Assembly: GCA_016716435.1 (NCBI GenBank)
Contig: JADJWI010000003.1
Coordinates: forward strand, 930,001-994,000
Source of the DNA: Acidobacteriota bacterium
Lineage (GTDB): Bacteria > Acidobacteriota > Blastocatellia > Pyrinomonadales > Pyrinomonadaceae
Direction: 5' to 3'
DNA: 64,000 nucleotides
Shown here piece by piece: positions 1-9,825 of this stretch (positions are counted from its first letter, which is position 1; the number at the start of each line of letters is the position of its first letter). The translations under genes and the position numbers were made by a program. The notes beneath the pieces were generated by a model that saw only the letters and a list, made by a program, of their open reading frames with translations, did not search any database and had not been told where the DNA came from.

Positions 1-2298
1 TTCACCCTTATCGAACGAGGCATACACGATCCACCGCCCGTCGGGAGTGATCCGCGGATCTGTTGCCCACTCTGAGTTTGGTGTCAACAGGGCTGTCTCT
101 TTGTTGTCGAGGGTTCGCAAGGCGATCTGAGGTTCCTTGCCTTCGTTGAACATATATGCGAGTTGGCTGCCATCCGGTGAGACGGCCGGAAAAAGGTATT
201 TACCGGGACCGATGACGACCGGCTTACGCTCGCGTCCGTCCCGGTTTATCCGCCAAATGGATTGACGTGCACGCTCTCTGACAGAAAAGAAAATGTCGCC
301 ATTCGGTGCGAAAGCGATCCCTGACATTCCCTCGTCAAGCCCTACGTCCGCGGTCAACTGTGTGGCCGCATTTCCACTCGCAGGGTCGAGTTTCCAAATG
401 TTCGCCCTACGAAGGAACTGAACCGTCGCAAGCGTTTTGCCGTCGGAGGAGACGCTGACGGAGAAATAATCGTTGGCGTCGTTCGTTACCCGCTGAAGTT
501 CACGGTCGCGATACGAAAGCCGCCAGATCTGTGAGATCTCGGATTCGCGATCACGAGCGCTCATAAAGATGTTGCGTCCGTCGGCACTCAAGGTGAAGCC
601 TGAGATCATCAGCCAACGTCTGGGGTCAAGTTCGCTGATCTTCGCATCGCCTACCGTTATTTCGTTGAGATAATAGAGCCCGGAACTTCGCTCGAATGCA
701 ACGGCAAGAAGTTTATCTCCGCTTGGGAACCACTCGGCGTATAGCCACTGATCGCCGTTCTCGGGCCGGACAAGCCGAGCCGCTGAGGAACCGTCCGGGT
801 TAGCAGTAACAAGGTAACCATCGTCGTCGATGTAGGCGATCATCGACGCATCTCGTCTGAATCCTACGCGAGATCTCACGCCATTTGCGACTACCTGCGA
901 TATGCCGCCGAGAACCGGGACGCGGTAGAGGCCGTTCGAGCCATTTTCGTTGATCGCAGTGTAATAGACGAAGTTTCCGTCGCTCGAAAACGCCATGCCG
1001 CGATGCCGCAAGCGTTCAGGTGTTGTGATCTGAATGTTCGCCTTTGTTTCGACCTGCCGATACCAGAGGCTTTCCATCCCATTCTCGGAAATTGCGTAAA
1101 CGATATATTTTCCGTCCGGTGATACCGCGACCTGGTCACCAATGACATTCCCGCTTGTTGTCACTTTCTCAAGCTGTATATTCCCAAATGCTTGCGTAGC
1201 CTGCTTGGGGCTGACGAAGTTCTGGAGGCCGAGGAAGAGCCCGCCGATCACGGCCGCGAAAAGAAGTATCGAACCGAACGCTCGTCCCGGATGGATCGCG
1301 ACCTCATTGGCGATGAATCCGGTGATGGTGCTCGTATCGTAGTGTGAATGGCCGCCGGTATCGGGGCGAAGAAGCGTATCGCCCGTAACCTTCGCAACGC
1401 TCGGGTCGCTGATCATTGCCAGCCGCTGCGACGAAGAAGCGGTCACGCCGAGCGACGGCATTATGTCCTTAAGATCTGCCAGCAGTTCACGGGCGGATTG
1501 GTAACGCTCGTCGCGATCCTTTCTGAGGCACTTGCGGACCAATACCTGAAGGTCGTGCGGCGTCTGCGGAGCAATCGCGGAAAGCGGTTCGGGCTCCTTG
1601 TAAATTATCGAGGCTATTACATCTACGTAATTCTCGCCCGAGAAGGGCAGACGGCCTGAGAGCATCTGGTAAAGCAAAGTGCCGAAGCTGAAGATATCGG
1701 AGCGGCCGTCAACTATCCGGCCGCGGGACTGCTCGGGCGACATGAATGAGGCCGTGCCGAGAATCATTCCGGGATTAGTTCGGTGTGCAACGGTCTCGGC
1801 ATCGGGGTCGGAACTGCCGTCGTTTTCCGTCAGCTTGACCAGCCCGAAGTCGAGCACCTTCACGAGCCCGTCCGGCCGGATGATGATGTTGTCCGGCTTC
1901 ACGTCGCGGTGGACGACGCCGGCTTCATGTGCGGCCGCAAGTGCACCCGCGACCTGTATTGCGATATCGACAACGGTCGACATCTCAAGCCGCTTGTTGC
2001 GAAGCGTCCGGGCGAGCGTTTCGCCCTTAACGTACTCCATCGCAATGTACGGCACTTCGGCGTCGTCATTGATCTCGTAGATCGTGATTATGTTTGGGTG
2101 ATTGAGGCCGGAGGCGGTCTTTGCTTCAAGGACAAAGCGGCGCATTCGCTCAGATTCGGTTGCGACCTCAGCCGGGAGAGTTTTGAGCGCGACCTTTCGC
2201 CCGAGCTTTTCATCCTCGGCGAGGAAGACCTCGCCCATGCCGCCCGAGCCGATCTTTTCGATGATTTTGTATCGACCAATTGTTTGATCTGAAAGCAC
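1..2298 (-). CDS. Serine/threonine protein kinase with C-terminal TolB-like propeller (3' partial)
   Basis: Translated from the minus strand, the frame is open from 2298 to the window edge, so the C-terminus is missing. Residues about 8-275 are a complete Hanks-type kinase: a glycine-rich loop (IGSGGMGEVF), VALK lysine, HRDVKPDN catalytic loop with Asp132, DFG, and an SPEQ activation segment. A linker and one membrane segment near residue 360 (SILLFAAVIGGLFLGL) follow, then repeated TolB/PD40-type blades such as VAVSPDGKYIVYA. The kinase would be cytoplasmic and the propeller outside, a layout common in Acidobacteria. The start is GTG at 2298 behind GGGGCGGTG; no in-frame ATG lies between it and the upstream stop near 2436. 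The substrate is unknown. Confidence 0.9.
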   Translation of the reverse strand, partial: MLSDQTIGRYKIIEKIGSGGMGEVFLAEDEKLGRKVALKTLPAEVATESERMRRFVLEAKTASGLNHPNIITIYEINDDAEVPYIAMEYVKGETLARTLRNKRLEMSTVVDIAIQVAGALAAAHEAGVVHRDVKPDNIIIRPDGLVKVLDFGLVKLTENDGSSDPDAETVAHRTNPGMILGTASFMSPEQSRGRIVDGRSDIFSFGTLLYQMLSGRLPFSGENYVDVIASIIYKEPEPLSAIAPQTPHDLQVLVRKCLRKDRDERYQSARELLADLKDIMPSLGVTASSSQRLAMISDPSVAKVTGDTLLRPDTGGHSHYDTSTITGFIANEVAIHPGRAFGSILLFAAVIGGLFLGLQNFVSPKQATQAFGNIQLEKVTTSGNVIGDQVAVSPDGKYIVYAISENGMESLWYRQVETKANIQITTPERLRHRGMAFSSDGNFVYYTAINENGSNGLYRVPVLGGISQVVANGVRSRVGFRRDASMIAYIDDDGYLVTANPDGSSAARLVRPENGDQWLYAEWFPSGDKLLAVAFERSSGLYYLNEITVGDAKISELDPRRWLMISGFTLSADGRNIFMSARDRESEISQIWRLSYRDRELQRVTNDANDYFSVSVSSDGKTLATVQFLRRANIWKLDPASGNAATQLTADVGLDEGMSGIAFAPNGDIFFSVRERARQSIWRINRDGRERKPVVIGPGKYLFPAVSPDGSQLAYMFNEGKEPQIALRTLDNKETALLTPNSEWATDPRITPDGRWIVYASFDKGE

Positions 2299-2455
2299 TA
2301 GATCACCGCCCCAGATAATGCGGCTCAAGCGAGCCGGCGATGCGCGAAATGGAGTCCATTCCCGAAAAACGCGAAGATCGATGAAAAGAACCGGTCTGCC
2401 TCTAAAGCCTATAAATGCTGGACTTAGAGACTTTTAACTAAAGGTCACCACAGAG

Positions 2456-2481
2456 ACGCAAAACCGCTAGCGTTTTTGCGT
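2456..2481. repeat. 26-bp near-perfect palindrome beside a dispersed-repeat motif
   Basis: ACGCAAAA and TTTTGCGT arms flank CGCTAGCG, with one mismatched pair. It lies 7 bp beyond the stop codon of the M28 peptidase gene. The left part belongs to CAGAGACGCAAA (2451-2462), which recurs at 57893-57904. It may act as a 3'-end stem-loop for the peptidase transcript, although on the minus strand no T-run follows it. Confidence 0.55.
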
Positions 2482-2488
2482 AAAAAAT

Positions 2489-3844
2489 TTACCTTACCGG
2501 CCGCGGATAGACAACAGGGCTTCGATTGCCTGCCTTATCGACCGCACGAACGCCAAAAAAGTAGTTATCCTTCGACATATTCTTGACCGAGTAAGAGGTT
2601 ACATTTCCAGCCGGAATGAACTTCGTCCATTCCGCGGCAGATGTGTCGCGATAGGCTATTTCGTAGCCCGCAATGTCCTTATCGGTATTCGCATCCCAGC
2701 GAAGGTCGGTGTCGTTGGTCAGCCGGCCAGTGACGACGCCAACATTCTTCGGCTTTGCCGGTGCATTGGCGATCGAAGCGAGAGCGATCAGGTTGATCCG
2801 AGTCGCGTTTGCGAGGTATTTGTAATCGACGAACTCGGGCGTATCGCCATAGAACTTGCCGTTCTCGGTCCTTACGTTCTGGTGCTGATGCGTATAGTCC
2901 TCATCGGGCTCGGTGAAGCGGACCGCCGCAAAACCGCGTTCGAGAAAGGGAATATGGTCGCCGCCGCGGCCAAAGCGGTCTCGGCGATAAATGATCCACG
3001 CCTTAAAGTCTGTCATGTAGCGGTCGGACTGCTCCTTTACATAACGCGCGAGTTGGCGGGCTTGCGAATCGTTCTCGCCGCCAACGCTGCGACGGGTCGC
3101 TGCCTGTTGTGCCGTCTCATCTGAGGGCACACCCTCGGCAAATATTCGAAGCCGGTTACGGTGCGGCGAATTCTTGAGCGTGGTCACCCCGCCGACGATG
3201 TCGTTGGTGATCATCGCCTCGATGTTCATGCCCTTCTGCTTCGCCTGCTCGGCAAAATAGGCCGCTCCGAGCAAGCCCTGCTCTTCACCGGCGACAGCCA
3301 TAAAGATGATGGTCCCATCAAACTTCCGCTTTGACATCACGCGGGCAAGCTCGACGACCGCGGCCGTCCCCGAGGCATCGTCGTTTGCTCCAGGAGCGTC
3401 GCATTCGCCATCGGTTGGCGAAGTGCACATCGAATCGTAGTGCCCGGAAACAATGTAGATCCGATCGGGGTCGGATGTGCCCTTGAGCGTGGCAACGACG
3501 TTGGTCAGGATCGTCGGCTTCGGGATGCGCGGAGCGACCGGCTGTTCGAAAGATTGCTTTTCGACCGTCAGGCATCCGCCGCATGCCTGGCTGATCTTCT
3601 GAAACTCAGCAAAGAGCCAGTCGCGGGCGGCACCGATGCCCCTTGTCGGGTTGTCCTGTGCCGAAAGCGTATTGCGCGTTCCGAATGAAGCAAGCTTCCG
3701 AACATCCGCCTCGAGCCTCGCAGCCGAGATCTCATTCATCATCTTCGTGATCTCGGCATCGGGCTTTGGAACTGCCGGCTGGGCCATTGCACCAAAGGTA
3801 AAAAAAACACTTAACGCGACCGTTAGTTTCAGTATGTTCTTCAT
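2489..3844 (-). CDS. Secreted M28-family zinc metallopeptidase with C-terminal fibronectin III-like domain
   Basis: A protein of about 451 residues starting MKNILKLTVAL with a signal peptide cleaved near GAMA-QP. The M28 core shows GHYDS (first zinc ligand), GANDDASG (bridging Asp), GEEQGLLG (catalytic and ligand Glu), and a C-terminal part with THQHQN. Residues after about 365 resemble a fibronectin III/Ig-like domain (LRWDANTDKDIAGYEI). It likely acts as an exported aminopeptidase. The ATG at 3844 is preferred over the in-frame GTG at 3859 because GAGAGACAA precedes it and the signal peptide then starts correctly. It is divergent from the TPR gene, with 76 bp between the two starts. Confidence 0.88.
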   Translation of the reverse strand: MKNILKLTVALSVFFTFGAMAQPAVPKPDAEITKMMNEISAARLEADVRKLASFGTRNTLSAQDNPTRGIGAARDWLFAEFQKISQACGGCLTVEKQSFEQPVAPRIPKPTILTNVVATLKGTSDPDRIYIVSGHYDSMCTSPTDGECDAPGANDDASGTAAVVELARVMSKRKFDGTIIFMAVAGEEQGLLGAAYFAEQAKQKGMNIEAMITNDIVGGVTTLKNSPHRNRLRIFAEGVPSDETAQQAATRRSVGGENDSQARQLARYVKEQSDRYMTDFKAWIIYRRDRFGRGGDHIPFLERGFAAVRFTEPDEDYTHQHQNVRTENGKFYGDTPEFVDYKYLANATRINLIALASIANAPAKPKNVGVVTGRLTNDTDLRWDANTDKDIAGYEIAYRDTSAAEWTKFIPAGNVTSYSVKNMSKDNYFFGVRAVDKAGNRSPVVYPRPVR

Positions 3845-3920
3845 TGATTTGTCTCTCACTGCAATACGCTATATATTACGTGACAAATCGGCAAAATCTA
3901 TAGCCGAAGGAGGTATGACG

Positions 3921-5567
3921 ATGAAAGTATTGGTCTTGATACTGGTCGCAGCTTCGTTCCTTTATGGCCAGCATCAGCACGGTGTTTCGAAGGAAAGAGA
4001 GGAAAAGAAGACCGTCTGGCTTGATGACGGTCTCGGCGATGTTGACCATCCCGTTTCGACCCGGAATCCCGAGGCACAAAAGTACTTTAACCAAGGCCTC
4101 GCATACCTCTATGCGTTCAATCACGACGAAGGCGTGGCTTCGTTCAAGCACGCCGCCGAGCTTGACCCGGACCTCGCGATGGCATATTGGGGCATTGCCC
4201 TCGGGCTCGGAGCGAATTATAACGACCCGGCAAATTCGGAGCGCTTCGCCTCGGCATATAGCTATCTTCAAAAGGCGATCGCCCTGGCTCCAAAAGCAAC
4301 GCCCGTGGAGCAGGCTTACATCGCCGCATTGTCAAAGCGCTATTCGAAAGACCCGAATGCCGATCCGGCAAAGCTGGCCGCCGATTACAAGGCGGCGATG
4401 GCCGAGCTTGTTAAGAACTACCCGGACGACCTCGATGCCGCCACGCTCTATGCCGAAAGCATGATGAACCTGCGGCCGTGGCAGCTTTGGTCGCTCGATG
4501 GCAAGCCGGCCCCGGGAACGATGGAGATAATCGCCGTGCTCGAGGGCGTGATGCGCCGCAACCCGAACCACACCGGAGCGAACCATTATTACATCCACGC
4601 GGTCGAGGCGAGCCCGACGCCGGAGCTCGGCATTGCCGCGGCAAACCGCCTCAGAACGCTGGCACCGAACGCCGGCCATCTGGTCCATATGCCGTCGCAT
4701 ATTTACCTCAGGACAGGTGACTATGACGAATCCATCAAGAGCAACAAGGCGGCGATAATCGCGGACAGAAACTACATCGAGCGAAGCGGGGCCAGCGGTG
4801 CCTATCCGCTGATGTACTACAACCACAATATTCACATGCTCGCCGCTTCGTTTGCCGGGAGCGGCAATTACGCCGAGGCGATCAAAACCGCCAATGAGCT
4901 TGCAGCGAACGCCGGGCCGAACGTAAAGGACGTTCCGGCGGTCGAGATGTTCATGCCTTATCCGATCGTCGTCAATGTCCGCTTTCACAAGTGGAACGAA
5001 GCGGTTGCCTTTCCGCGGCCGGCGGCGGAGATGCTGACGACTCTCGCCCATTGGCACTTCGCCCGCGGCATGGCGTATGCGGAAACCGGGCGTACTGCTG
5101 ATGCCGAAAAGGAACTTGCCGCGATGCGGGAAGTGGGCGGCAAGATACCGAAAGAGGCGATGCTTTTTACGAATTCAGTAAGCGCGGTTCTCAAGGCCGC
5201 GGATGAGCTCTTAAGCGGGCAGATCGCCGAGTCGCGGGGCGACCGGAAGCGCTCGATCGAATTTCTCCGTGCGGCTCTCGCCGCCGAGAAGGTGATCAAC
5301 TATGCCGAACCGCCGGACTGGGACCTGCCCGTCCGGGAATGGCTCGGCCGTGCGTATTTGAGGGACGGTCAATTTTCCGAGGCTGAGAAGATCTTTCGCG
5401 AGGAGATCGCCCGAAGCCCTCGCTGCGGCCGGGCACTTTTTGGCCTTGCAGAAGCTCTTCGAAAACAGGGCAAAATGGATTCGGCGAGGCTCGTTGAACG
5501 CGAGTTCGGGCGTGCATGGGCCGGTGCAGATACAAAGCTGGAAGTCGAAAATCTATATCGGAAGTAA
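3921..5567 (+). CDS. Secreted tetratricopeptide-repeat protein
   Basis: 548 residues starting MKVLVLILVAASF with a signal peptide (cleavage near YG-QHQH). TPR-like helices are visible: QKYFNQGLAYLYAFNHDEGVASFKHAAELDPDLAMAYW near the N-terminus and further units at the C-terminus (GQFSEAEKIFREEIARSP). The middle has many conserved-looking His/Tyr motifs (HTGANHYYIHAVEAS, HMPSHIYLRTGDY), typical of a family of secreted TPR proteins of unknown function. AAGGAGG at 3907-3913 is 7 nt before ATG 3921, which decides this start over the ATG at 3915. It converges with the anti-sigma gene, with 3 bp between stops. Confidence 0.82.
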   Translation: MKVLVLILVAASFLYGQHQHGVSKEREEKKTVWLDDGLGDVDHPVSTRNPEAQKYFNQGLAYLYAFNHDEGVASFKHAAELDPDLAMAYWGIALGLGANYNDPANSERFASAYSYLQKAIALAPKATPVEQAYIAALSKRYSKDPNADPAKLAADYKAAMAELVKNYPDDLDAATLYAESMMNLRPWQLWSLDGKPAPGTMEIIAVLEGVMRRNPNHTGANHYYIHAVEASPTPELGIAAANRLRTLAPNAGHLVHMPSHIYLRTGDYDESIKSNKAAIIADRNYIERSGASGAYPLMYYNHNIHMLAASFAGSGNYAEAIKTANELAANAGPNVKDVPAVEMFMPYPIVVNVRFHKWNEAVAFPRPAAEMLTTLAHWHFARGMAYAETGRTADAEKELAAMREVGGKIPKEAMLFTNSVSAVLKAADELLSGQIAESRGDRKRSIEFLRAALAAEKVINYAEPPDWDLPVREWLGRAYLRDGQFSEAEKIFREEIARSPRCGRALFGLAEALRKQGKMDSARLVEREFGRAWAGADTKLEVENLYRK

Positions 5568-5570
5568 GTG

Positions 5571-6776
5571 CTACTGAATTCGGTAAGCTTTGCCCTTCCA
5601 GACCGCTACCACCGGTTCGCGGAATCGCTGTGCGATCGAGCGAAGGCCCGAGTCGAGCTTGCGATAGCCTTCCGTGCCGCGGCGGATATTTTCTGTCGCC
5701 TGGCCACTATATGCAGAGTCGAACCAAACGCCGTCTCTGAGTTCAAAGCTCTTTCCGCTGATGTTGCGTCGGGCGGGTGCATCGTCCCGCGGCGCAGATC
5801 GCTTTGCCGCTTGCCGTTCGGCCATACGAGCCTTCTGGGATTCGCTCAGGGCTCCAACCTGCGCTCTGTCCTCATCACGCTGCGCCCGCTCATTGCGGAA
5901 GCTCGGCCCGCTTTGGTTTTGCACGTTAGTCGAGACGTTGGCGGCCTGCTGACGGGCCAAAAGCTGTTCGCGCGTCGCCGCATCCGCAGTTGAAGTAGGT
6001 GCGGCCTCGGCAACAACGCTCTCAGCCGTCGTTGTGGGCATTGCGGAAGGCGGCGGTGGCGCAGGCGGAGCCACTGCCGGCCTGATACCCCTGCCCGTCG
6101 GAATCGATTCCTTTTGCTGCTCAAGGCCAGAAAAAGGCTCGGCCGATCGCACGTCCTGCCTGTCAGCATTTGGTCCACGCTGGCTTCTCGCCGAGGCGAT
6201 CTCGCGTTCGGGTTGATCAAGCGCGCTTGTCAGCGGCCCTCCGGGCTTTTCTTCAGGTCCGGCCTGCGACGGAGCCGCTATATTGGCCGCCGATTCCGCC
6301 ATTGAAACGGATGGAGTTTCAGGAGCGACCGCGACCGCCACATTCTCTTCACGCGGGGCCTGCGAAACGTTTGTCCCCGCGTCTCGTGAACTGAATAAAG
6401 CTGTGTAGGCGATGAGCCCGCCGAAAATAACGATCAGCCCCGCCATTCCATAGGCGAGCGTCTGCAGGGCGAAGAGCTTTTTGTACCAAGGCGTTGCTGT
6501 GACCGCAGCTCCGGCCGATGCGGTCGCAGGCAGAGCGGACGACACCGGTTCCGCCGCGTTCAAAGCGATCGTATCCGCGAGGATGGTTCGGCACCGTCCG
6601 CAATCCGCAAAATGGGTGATGAATTTCGTCCTAGCGGTACCGGGAACGGCGTTCTCGGCAAAAGCAGCGATCTCTTCGGCATCGAGGTGTGGCTCCGCCC
6701 TGCCGCCCGGCCTCTCGCCGGATGCGGACAACCTTTTAAGGAGCGCGTCCATCTCTTTATCGAATTCCATTGCCAT
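5571..6776 (-). CDS. Membrane anti-sigma factor with zinc-finger (ZAS-type) domain
   Basis: 401 residues. The N-terminus carries a zf-HC2/ZAS-like pattern: HLDAEEIAAFAEN, then HFADCGRCR, giving the His-x3-Cys-x2-Cys core. One transmembrane segment follows (LAYGMAGLIVIFGGLIAYTALF, about residues 110-131), then a long Ala/Pro/Glu-rich probably disordered periplasmic part and a small conserved-looking C-terminal block (SGKSFELRDGVWFDSAY). It sits 64 bp downstream of the ECF sigma gene in the same direction, so it probably sequesters that sigma factor at the membrane. GAGG precedes the ATG at 6776. Confidence 0.8.
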   Translation of the reverse strand: MAMEFDKEMDALLKRLSASGERPGGRAEPHLDAEEIAAFAENAVPGTARTKFITHFADCGRCRTILADTIALNAAEPVSSALPATASAGAAVTATPWYKKLFALQTLAYGMAGLIVIFGGLIAYTALFSSRDAGTNVSQAPREENVAVAVAPETPSVSMAESAANIAAPSQAGPEEKPGGPLTSALDQPEREIASARSQRGPNADRQDVRSAEPFSGLEQQKESIPTGRGIRPAVAPPAPPPPSAMPTTTAESVVAEAAPTSTADAATREQLLARQQAANVSTNVQNQSGPSFRNERAQRDEDRAQVGALSESQKARMAERQAAKRSAPRDDAPARRNISGKSFELRDGVWFDSAYSGQATENIRRGTEGYRKLDSGLRSIAQRFREPVVAVWKGKAYRIQ

Positions 6777-6840
6777 TTTCTTGCCTCAAAGGGCCCGCCG
6801 GGCAGGCCAGTTGCCAATAACCCCGCACTTACGGAACGGT

Positions 6841-7803
6841 TCAGCGGAGCATTTCTTGCACCGCCATGAGCATGACCACGCCCGCAAGCACTCGCTCAAA
6901 GCTAAACCCTGTCTTTTCAGCAGCTTCCGCGAGGTGCCGCTTCACCTCCGTTTCCGTCCAGCCATGCCGCTGGCGGAGCGTTTTCTCGACCGCTTTGCGG
7001 ATATCCTGCTGTATCCGCGAAAGCCTTCGGCTGGCGGTCGCCTCGTGGTAACCGAATGTCGCGGCGATATCTTTCAGCTTTAGGTCATCGAAATAATAAA
7101 GCTTTAGCAGCAACCGGTCCTCGTCCTCAAGCGCCGCGATGGCCTCGCCGAGTGCGGCCACGACGTCCGCCGAGGTGCGGCTCTCGGTAAGCTGCTCTTC
7201 CGGGTTTGCCGCGTGGGCAACAAGCCCGTTGTCCGACATCGAAGCCTCGTTCGCCAGGTTCTCAAACTCCCGGTCCTCTTCGATCTGCACCAGCTTTGAC
7301 TGCTTGCGAAATTCATCGACCGCAAGCTGCGATACGACCGCCCGAAGCCATCCGGCAAGCGACCCGCGGCCTGAGTAATAGGCTAGCTTGGCTTTCTTCT
7401 TGCCCTCGGCATCGCGGCGAAGCCCATGGAGCTCGGCCCAGATGGAGCCCGCGAGGTCCTCGGCATCCTCGGCGTTCGATGTCATCTTGCGTGCGGCCGA
7501 GCGGACCGTCGGGTCAAAGTTTGCGACCAGATATTCCCAGGCCTCCTCGTCGCCGCGTTCGCAGGCGATTATCAAACAAAGGTCATCTGCCCGGATCTCG
7601 TCGATGAACTCGCGAATCTCCTGCCGGTCAGGCTGAGCACCGCTCTTTGCGAAAAACTTCGTGAGCGAAGCCGCGATCCGCGGCCGCAGGTTATCCGCCG
7701 CCAGCCCGCGGGCATTTTCGGCACGCGAAACAACGCGGCCGACGGCCTCGCTTATCGCGTCAGAGTGTTTTTCGAGCGGGGAAACCATTTCGGGGACCGC
7801 CAA
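6841..7803 (-). CDS. ECF-type sigma-70 family RNA polymerase sigma factor
   Basis: About 320 residues. An N-terminal extension of about 70 residues precedes region 2 (WEYLVANFDPTVRSAARKMTSNAEDAEDLAGSIWAEL) and GSLAGWLRAVVSQLAVDEFRK. Region 4 is LLKLYYFDDLKLKDIAATF with a helix-turn-helix (YHEATASRRLSRI). A tail of about 50 residues after region 4 is longer than in usual ECF factors and contains a hydrophobic patch (ERVLAGVVMLMAVQEML). The start is uncertain: TTG 7803 has GGTGA upstream; ATG 7788 is the alternative. It probably forms an operon with the downstream anti-sigma gene. Confidence 0.85.
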   Translation of the reverse strand: MAVPEMVSPLEKHSDAISEAVGRVVSRAENARGLAADNLRPRIAASLTKFFAKSGAQPDRQEIREFIDEIRADDLCLIIACERGDEEAWEYLVANFDPTVRSAARKMTSNAEDAEDLAGSIWAELHGLRRDAEGKKKAKLAYYSGRGSLAGWLRAVVSQLAVDEFRKQSKLVQIEEDREFENLANEASMSDNGLVAHAANPEEQLTESRTSADVVAALGEAIAALEDEDRLLLKLYYFDDLKLKDIAATFGYHEATASRRLSRIQQDIRKAVEKTLRQRHGWTETEVKRHLAEAAEKTGFSFERVLAGVVMLMAVQEMLR

Positions 7804-7837
7804 AAGTTTATCACCATTTAATTCGCGGCGTTAACCT

Positions 7838-9748
7838 TTACAGCACCAACCGCTTGTCGCCGGCCCGCCGGGTCACGCGGGTGCGGTCGAGGTGTTCGAG
7901 CAGCGGGATGGCATATTTTCGCGAGATGCCGGCGATCTCCTTGAACTTTGCGACGTCGATCAGCCTGTCCGGCGCCGCCTCGGCAAACTTGCGAACCGCG
8001 AAAGTAAGAGTTTCGAGCGAAGTAGCAGAGAAATAATATTCGTCCGTCACCTTCGCCACCTCGCCGGAGCGGATGAGCATCTCGAATATCTTCCGTGCGG
8101 CCGGCGGTGCGAGCCCGCCTCTTGCCGCGGCGAGAGCTTCATCGAGCTTCGGCGGTTCAAGCCCGGCGGTTTTATAGATCGCCGAGAGCTTTTCTTTTAC
8201 CGAGCGTTCCTCGGGCGAAAGCTCTGTCCGGTGGGTCGCAAGCCGGATGAGGTCACGCTCGGAGGCGAGCTTTTTGGTGGTGACAAGTTCCTCAAGCACC
8301 GCCGCAAAGACCTCGGCAGGGAGCCGGCGAAATGCGGTCTCGCGGAGCGTCTCTCGCGGCATTCCGGCGGCGAGCGGTTCGCGGGCGTGAAACTCGGTGA
8401 CGGCCTTCAGGAGCTTCGCAGAAAGCCGCTCGGCGACGCTTGTTTCAAACAAAACACCGCCGAGCGATCTGATGCCTTTCGCCGAGCCGAGCGCCTCACC
8501 AAATGCCGCAGCCGCAAGCCCAAGCCGTGCGTTCACGTCCTCAGCGGTTCGCCCTCGTTCGCCCGCCGAGCCGACAAAAAGGCTCACAAGTTCGGCCGGT
8601 TTCTCTTTCGCGGCGACGAGGTTTTCGGCTCGCTCGGCCCTCTGCTCAAAGTCGCGTTTTCTCGCTCGCGTGGCTTGCGGGTCGAGCACCTCGCCGCCGC
8701 CGATCGTCTGCTGCGGCGAATAGCTGCGGAGGATGAAGCGATCGCCGAACCGGCATGCGACCGGAGTCTCGAGCCGCAGCTGGACGTCGCCCCGCTCTCC
8801 CGGCGGAAGCTCGCCCGCCTCGTTCATAACGGCAACGCGGGCAAGCACCTCGGCGGTGCCGATGTGGACGCGAACGCGCTGCCGGCTCTTAAGCGGCCGC
8901 GGCGAGCCGGCCAGCATCTCAACCCGCGAATCGATGATCTGCGTCGGCCGAAGAACGCCCGGAGCCGCGAGCACCATCCCGCGAGACACTTCGGTATGGT
9001 CGATACCGGCCAGGTTAACGGCCGTCCGCTGTCCGGCGTGTGCCGAGCCGACCGTTCGGCCGTGCGTTTGCAGCCCGCGGATGCGCAGCCGGCGGCCCTC
9101 GGGTAAAAGCTCCACCTCGCCGCCCTCGCGAAGTTCGCCCGAAGCGAGCGTGCCGGTGACGACCGTGCCAAATCCCTTTACGGTAAAGCTACGATCTATC
9201 GGGAGAAATGCGGCATGGCGATCGATCTGCTCCGACTCCGCTGCCGCTCGAGCCGCTTCGGCAAGCGCCGTTCGCAGCTCATGGAGCCCCGAGCCGCGTA
9301 TGGAACTAACGGCAACGACCGGCGCACTTTCGAGAAACGAACCTGCAACCAATTCCTCGGCATCAAGCCGGGCAAGCTCGAGCGTTTCCTCGTCAGCGAG
9401 GTCGCTTTTGGTCAGCACAACGATGCCGCGGCCGAGCCCAAGAAGGCGGCAGATCTCAAAGTGCTCGCGGGTCTGCGGCATCACGCCCTCATCCGCCGCG
9501 ATGACGAGCAGGACGAGGTCGATGCCGCTCGCACCGGCGAGCATATTTTTTACGAAACGCTCGTGCCCGGGCACATCGACAAAGCCAAAGTGCGTGCCTT
9601 CAAGCTCAAGCTCGGCAAAGCCGATGTCGATGGTGATGCCGCGTTGTTTTTCTTCGGGCAGGCGGTCGGCGTCCGTGCCGGTCAGCGCCCGGACGAGCGC
9701 CGTTTTGCCGTGGTCGATGTGGCCCGCTGTCCCGACGATGATGTCCAT
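7838..9748 (-). CDS. selB: Selenocysteine-specific translation elongation factor SelB
   Basis: 636 residues, the usual size of bacterial SelB. The N-terminal GTPase shows G1 GTAGHIDHGKT, the RGITIDIGFA switch, DVPGHERFVKNM (G3) and TKSD (G4). EF-Tu-like domains follow (VTGTLASGELREGGEVELLP), then a long C-terminal part with winged-helix units (MLIRSGEVAKVTDEYYFS, ISRKYAIPLLEHLDRTRVTRR) that in SelB bind the SECIS hairpin. It delivers Sec-tRNA to UGA codons. ATG 9748 is chosen because the GTPase begins directly there (MDIIVGTAG); 18 upstream in-frame codons are uncharacteristic. No selA, selD or tRNA-Sec lies in this window. Confidence 0.93.
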   Translation of the reverse strand: MDIIVGTAGHIDHGKTALVRALTGTDADRLPEEKQRGITIDIGFAELELEGTHFGFVDVPGHERFVKNMLAGASGIDLVLLVIAADEGVMPQTREHFEICRLLGLGRGIVVLTKSDLADEETLELARLDAEELVAGSFLESAPVVAVSSIRGSGLHELRTALAEAARAAAESEQIDRHAAFLPIDRSFTVKGFGTVVTGTLASGELREGGEVELLPEGRRLRIRGLQTHGRTVGSAHAGQRTAVNLAGIDHTEVSRGMVLAAPGVLRPTQIIDSRVEMLAGSPRPLKSRQRVRVHIGTAEVLARVAVMNEAGELPPGERGDVQLRLETPVACRFGDRFILRSYSPQQTIGGGEVLDPQATRARKRDFEQRAERAENLVAAKEKPAELVSLFVGSAGERGRTAEDVNARLGLAAAAFGEALGSAKGIRSLGGVLFETSVAERLSAKLLKAVTEFHAREPLAAGMPRETLRETAFRRLPAEVFAAVLEELVTTKKLASERDLIRLATHRTELSPEERSVKEKLSAIYKTAGLEPPKLDEALAAARGGLAPPAARKIFEMLIRSGEVAKVTDEYYFSATSLETLTFAVRKFAEAAPDRLIDVAKFKEIAGISRKYAIPLLEHLDRTRVTRRAGDKRLVL

Positions 9749-9825
9749 CTTTCTTTTCGCTCGTGCCAAAAACTCGAAACCGCCCGGCAAAGCGGGCGGC
9801 AATTGAAACTAACCTCTAGCAAACA

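Noticed and set aside
7892..9106. 404-codon plus-strand open frame
   Set aside because: Antisense shadow of selB without recognisable protein motifs.
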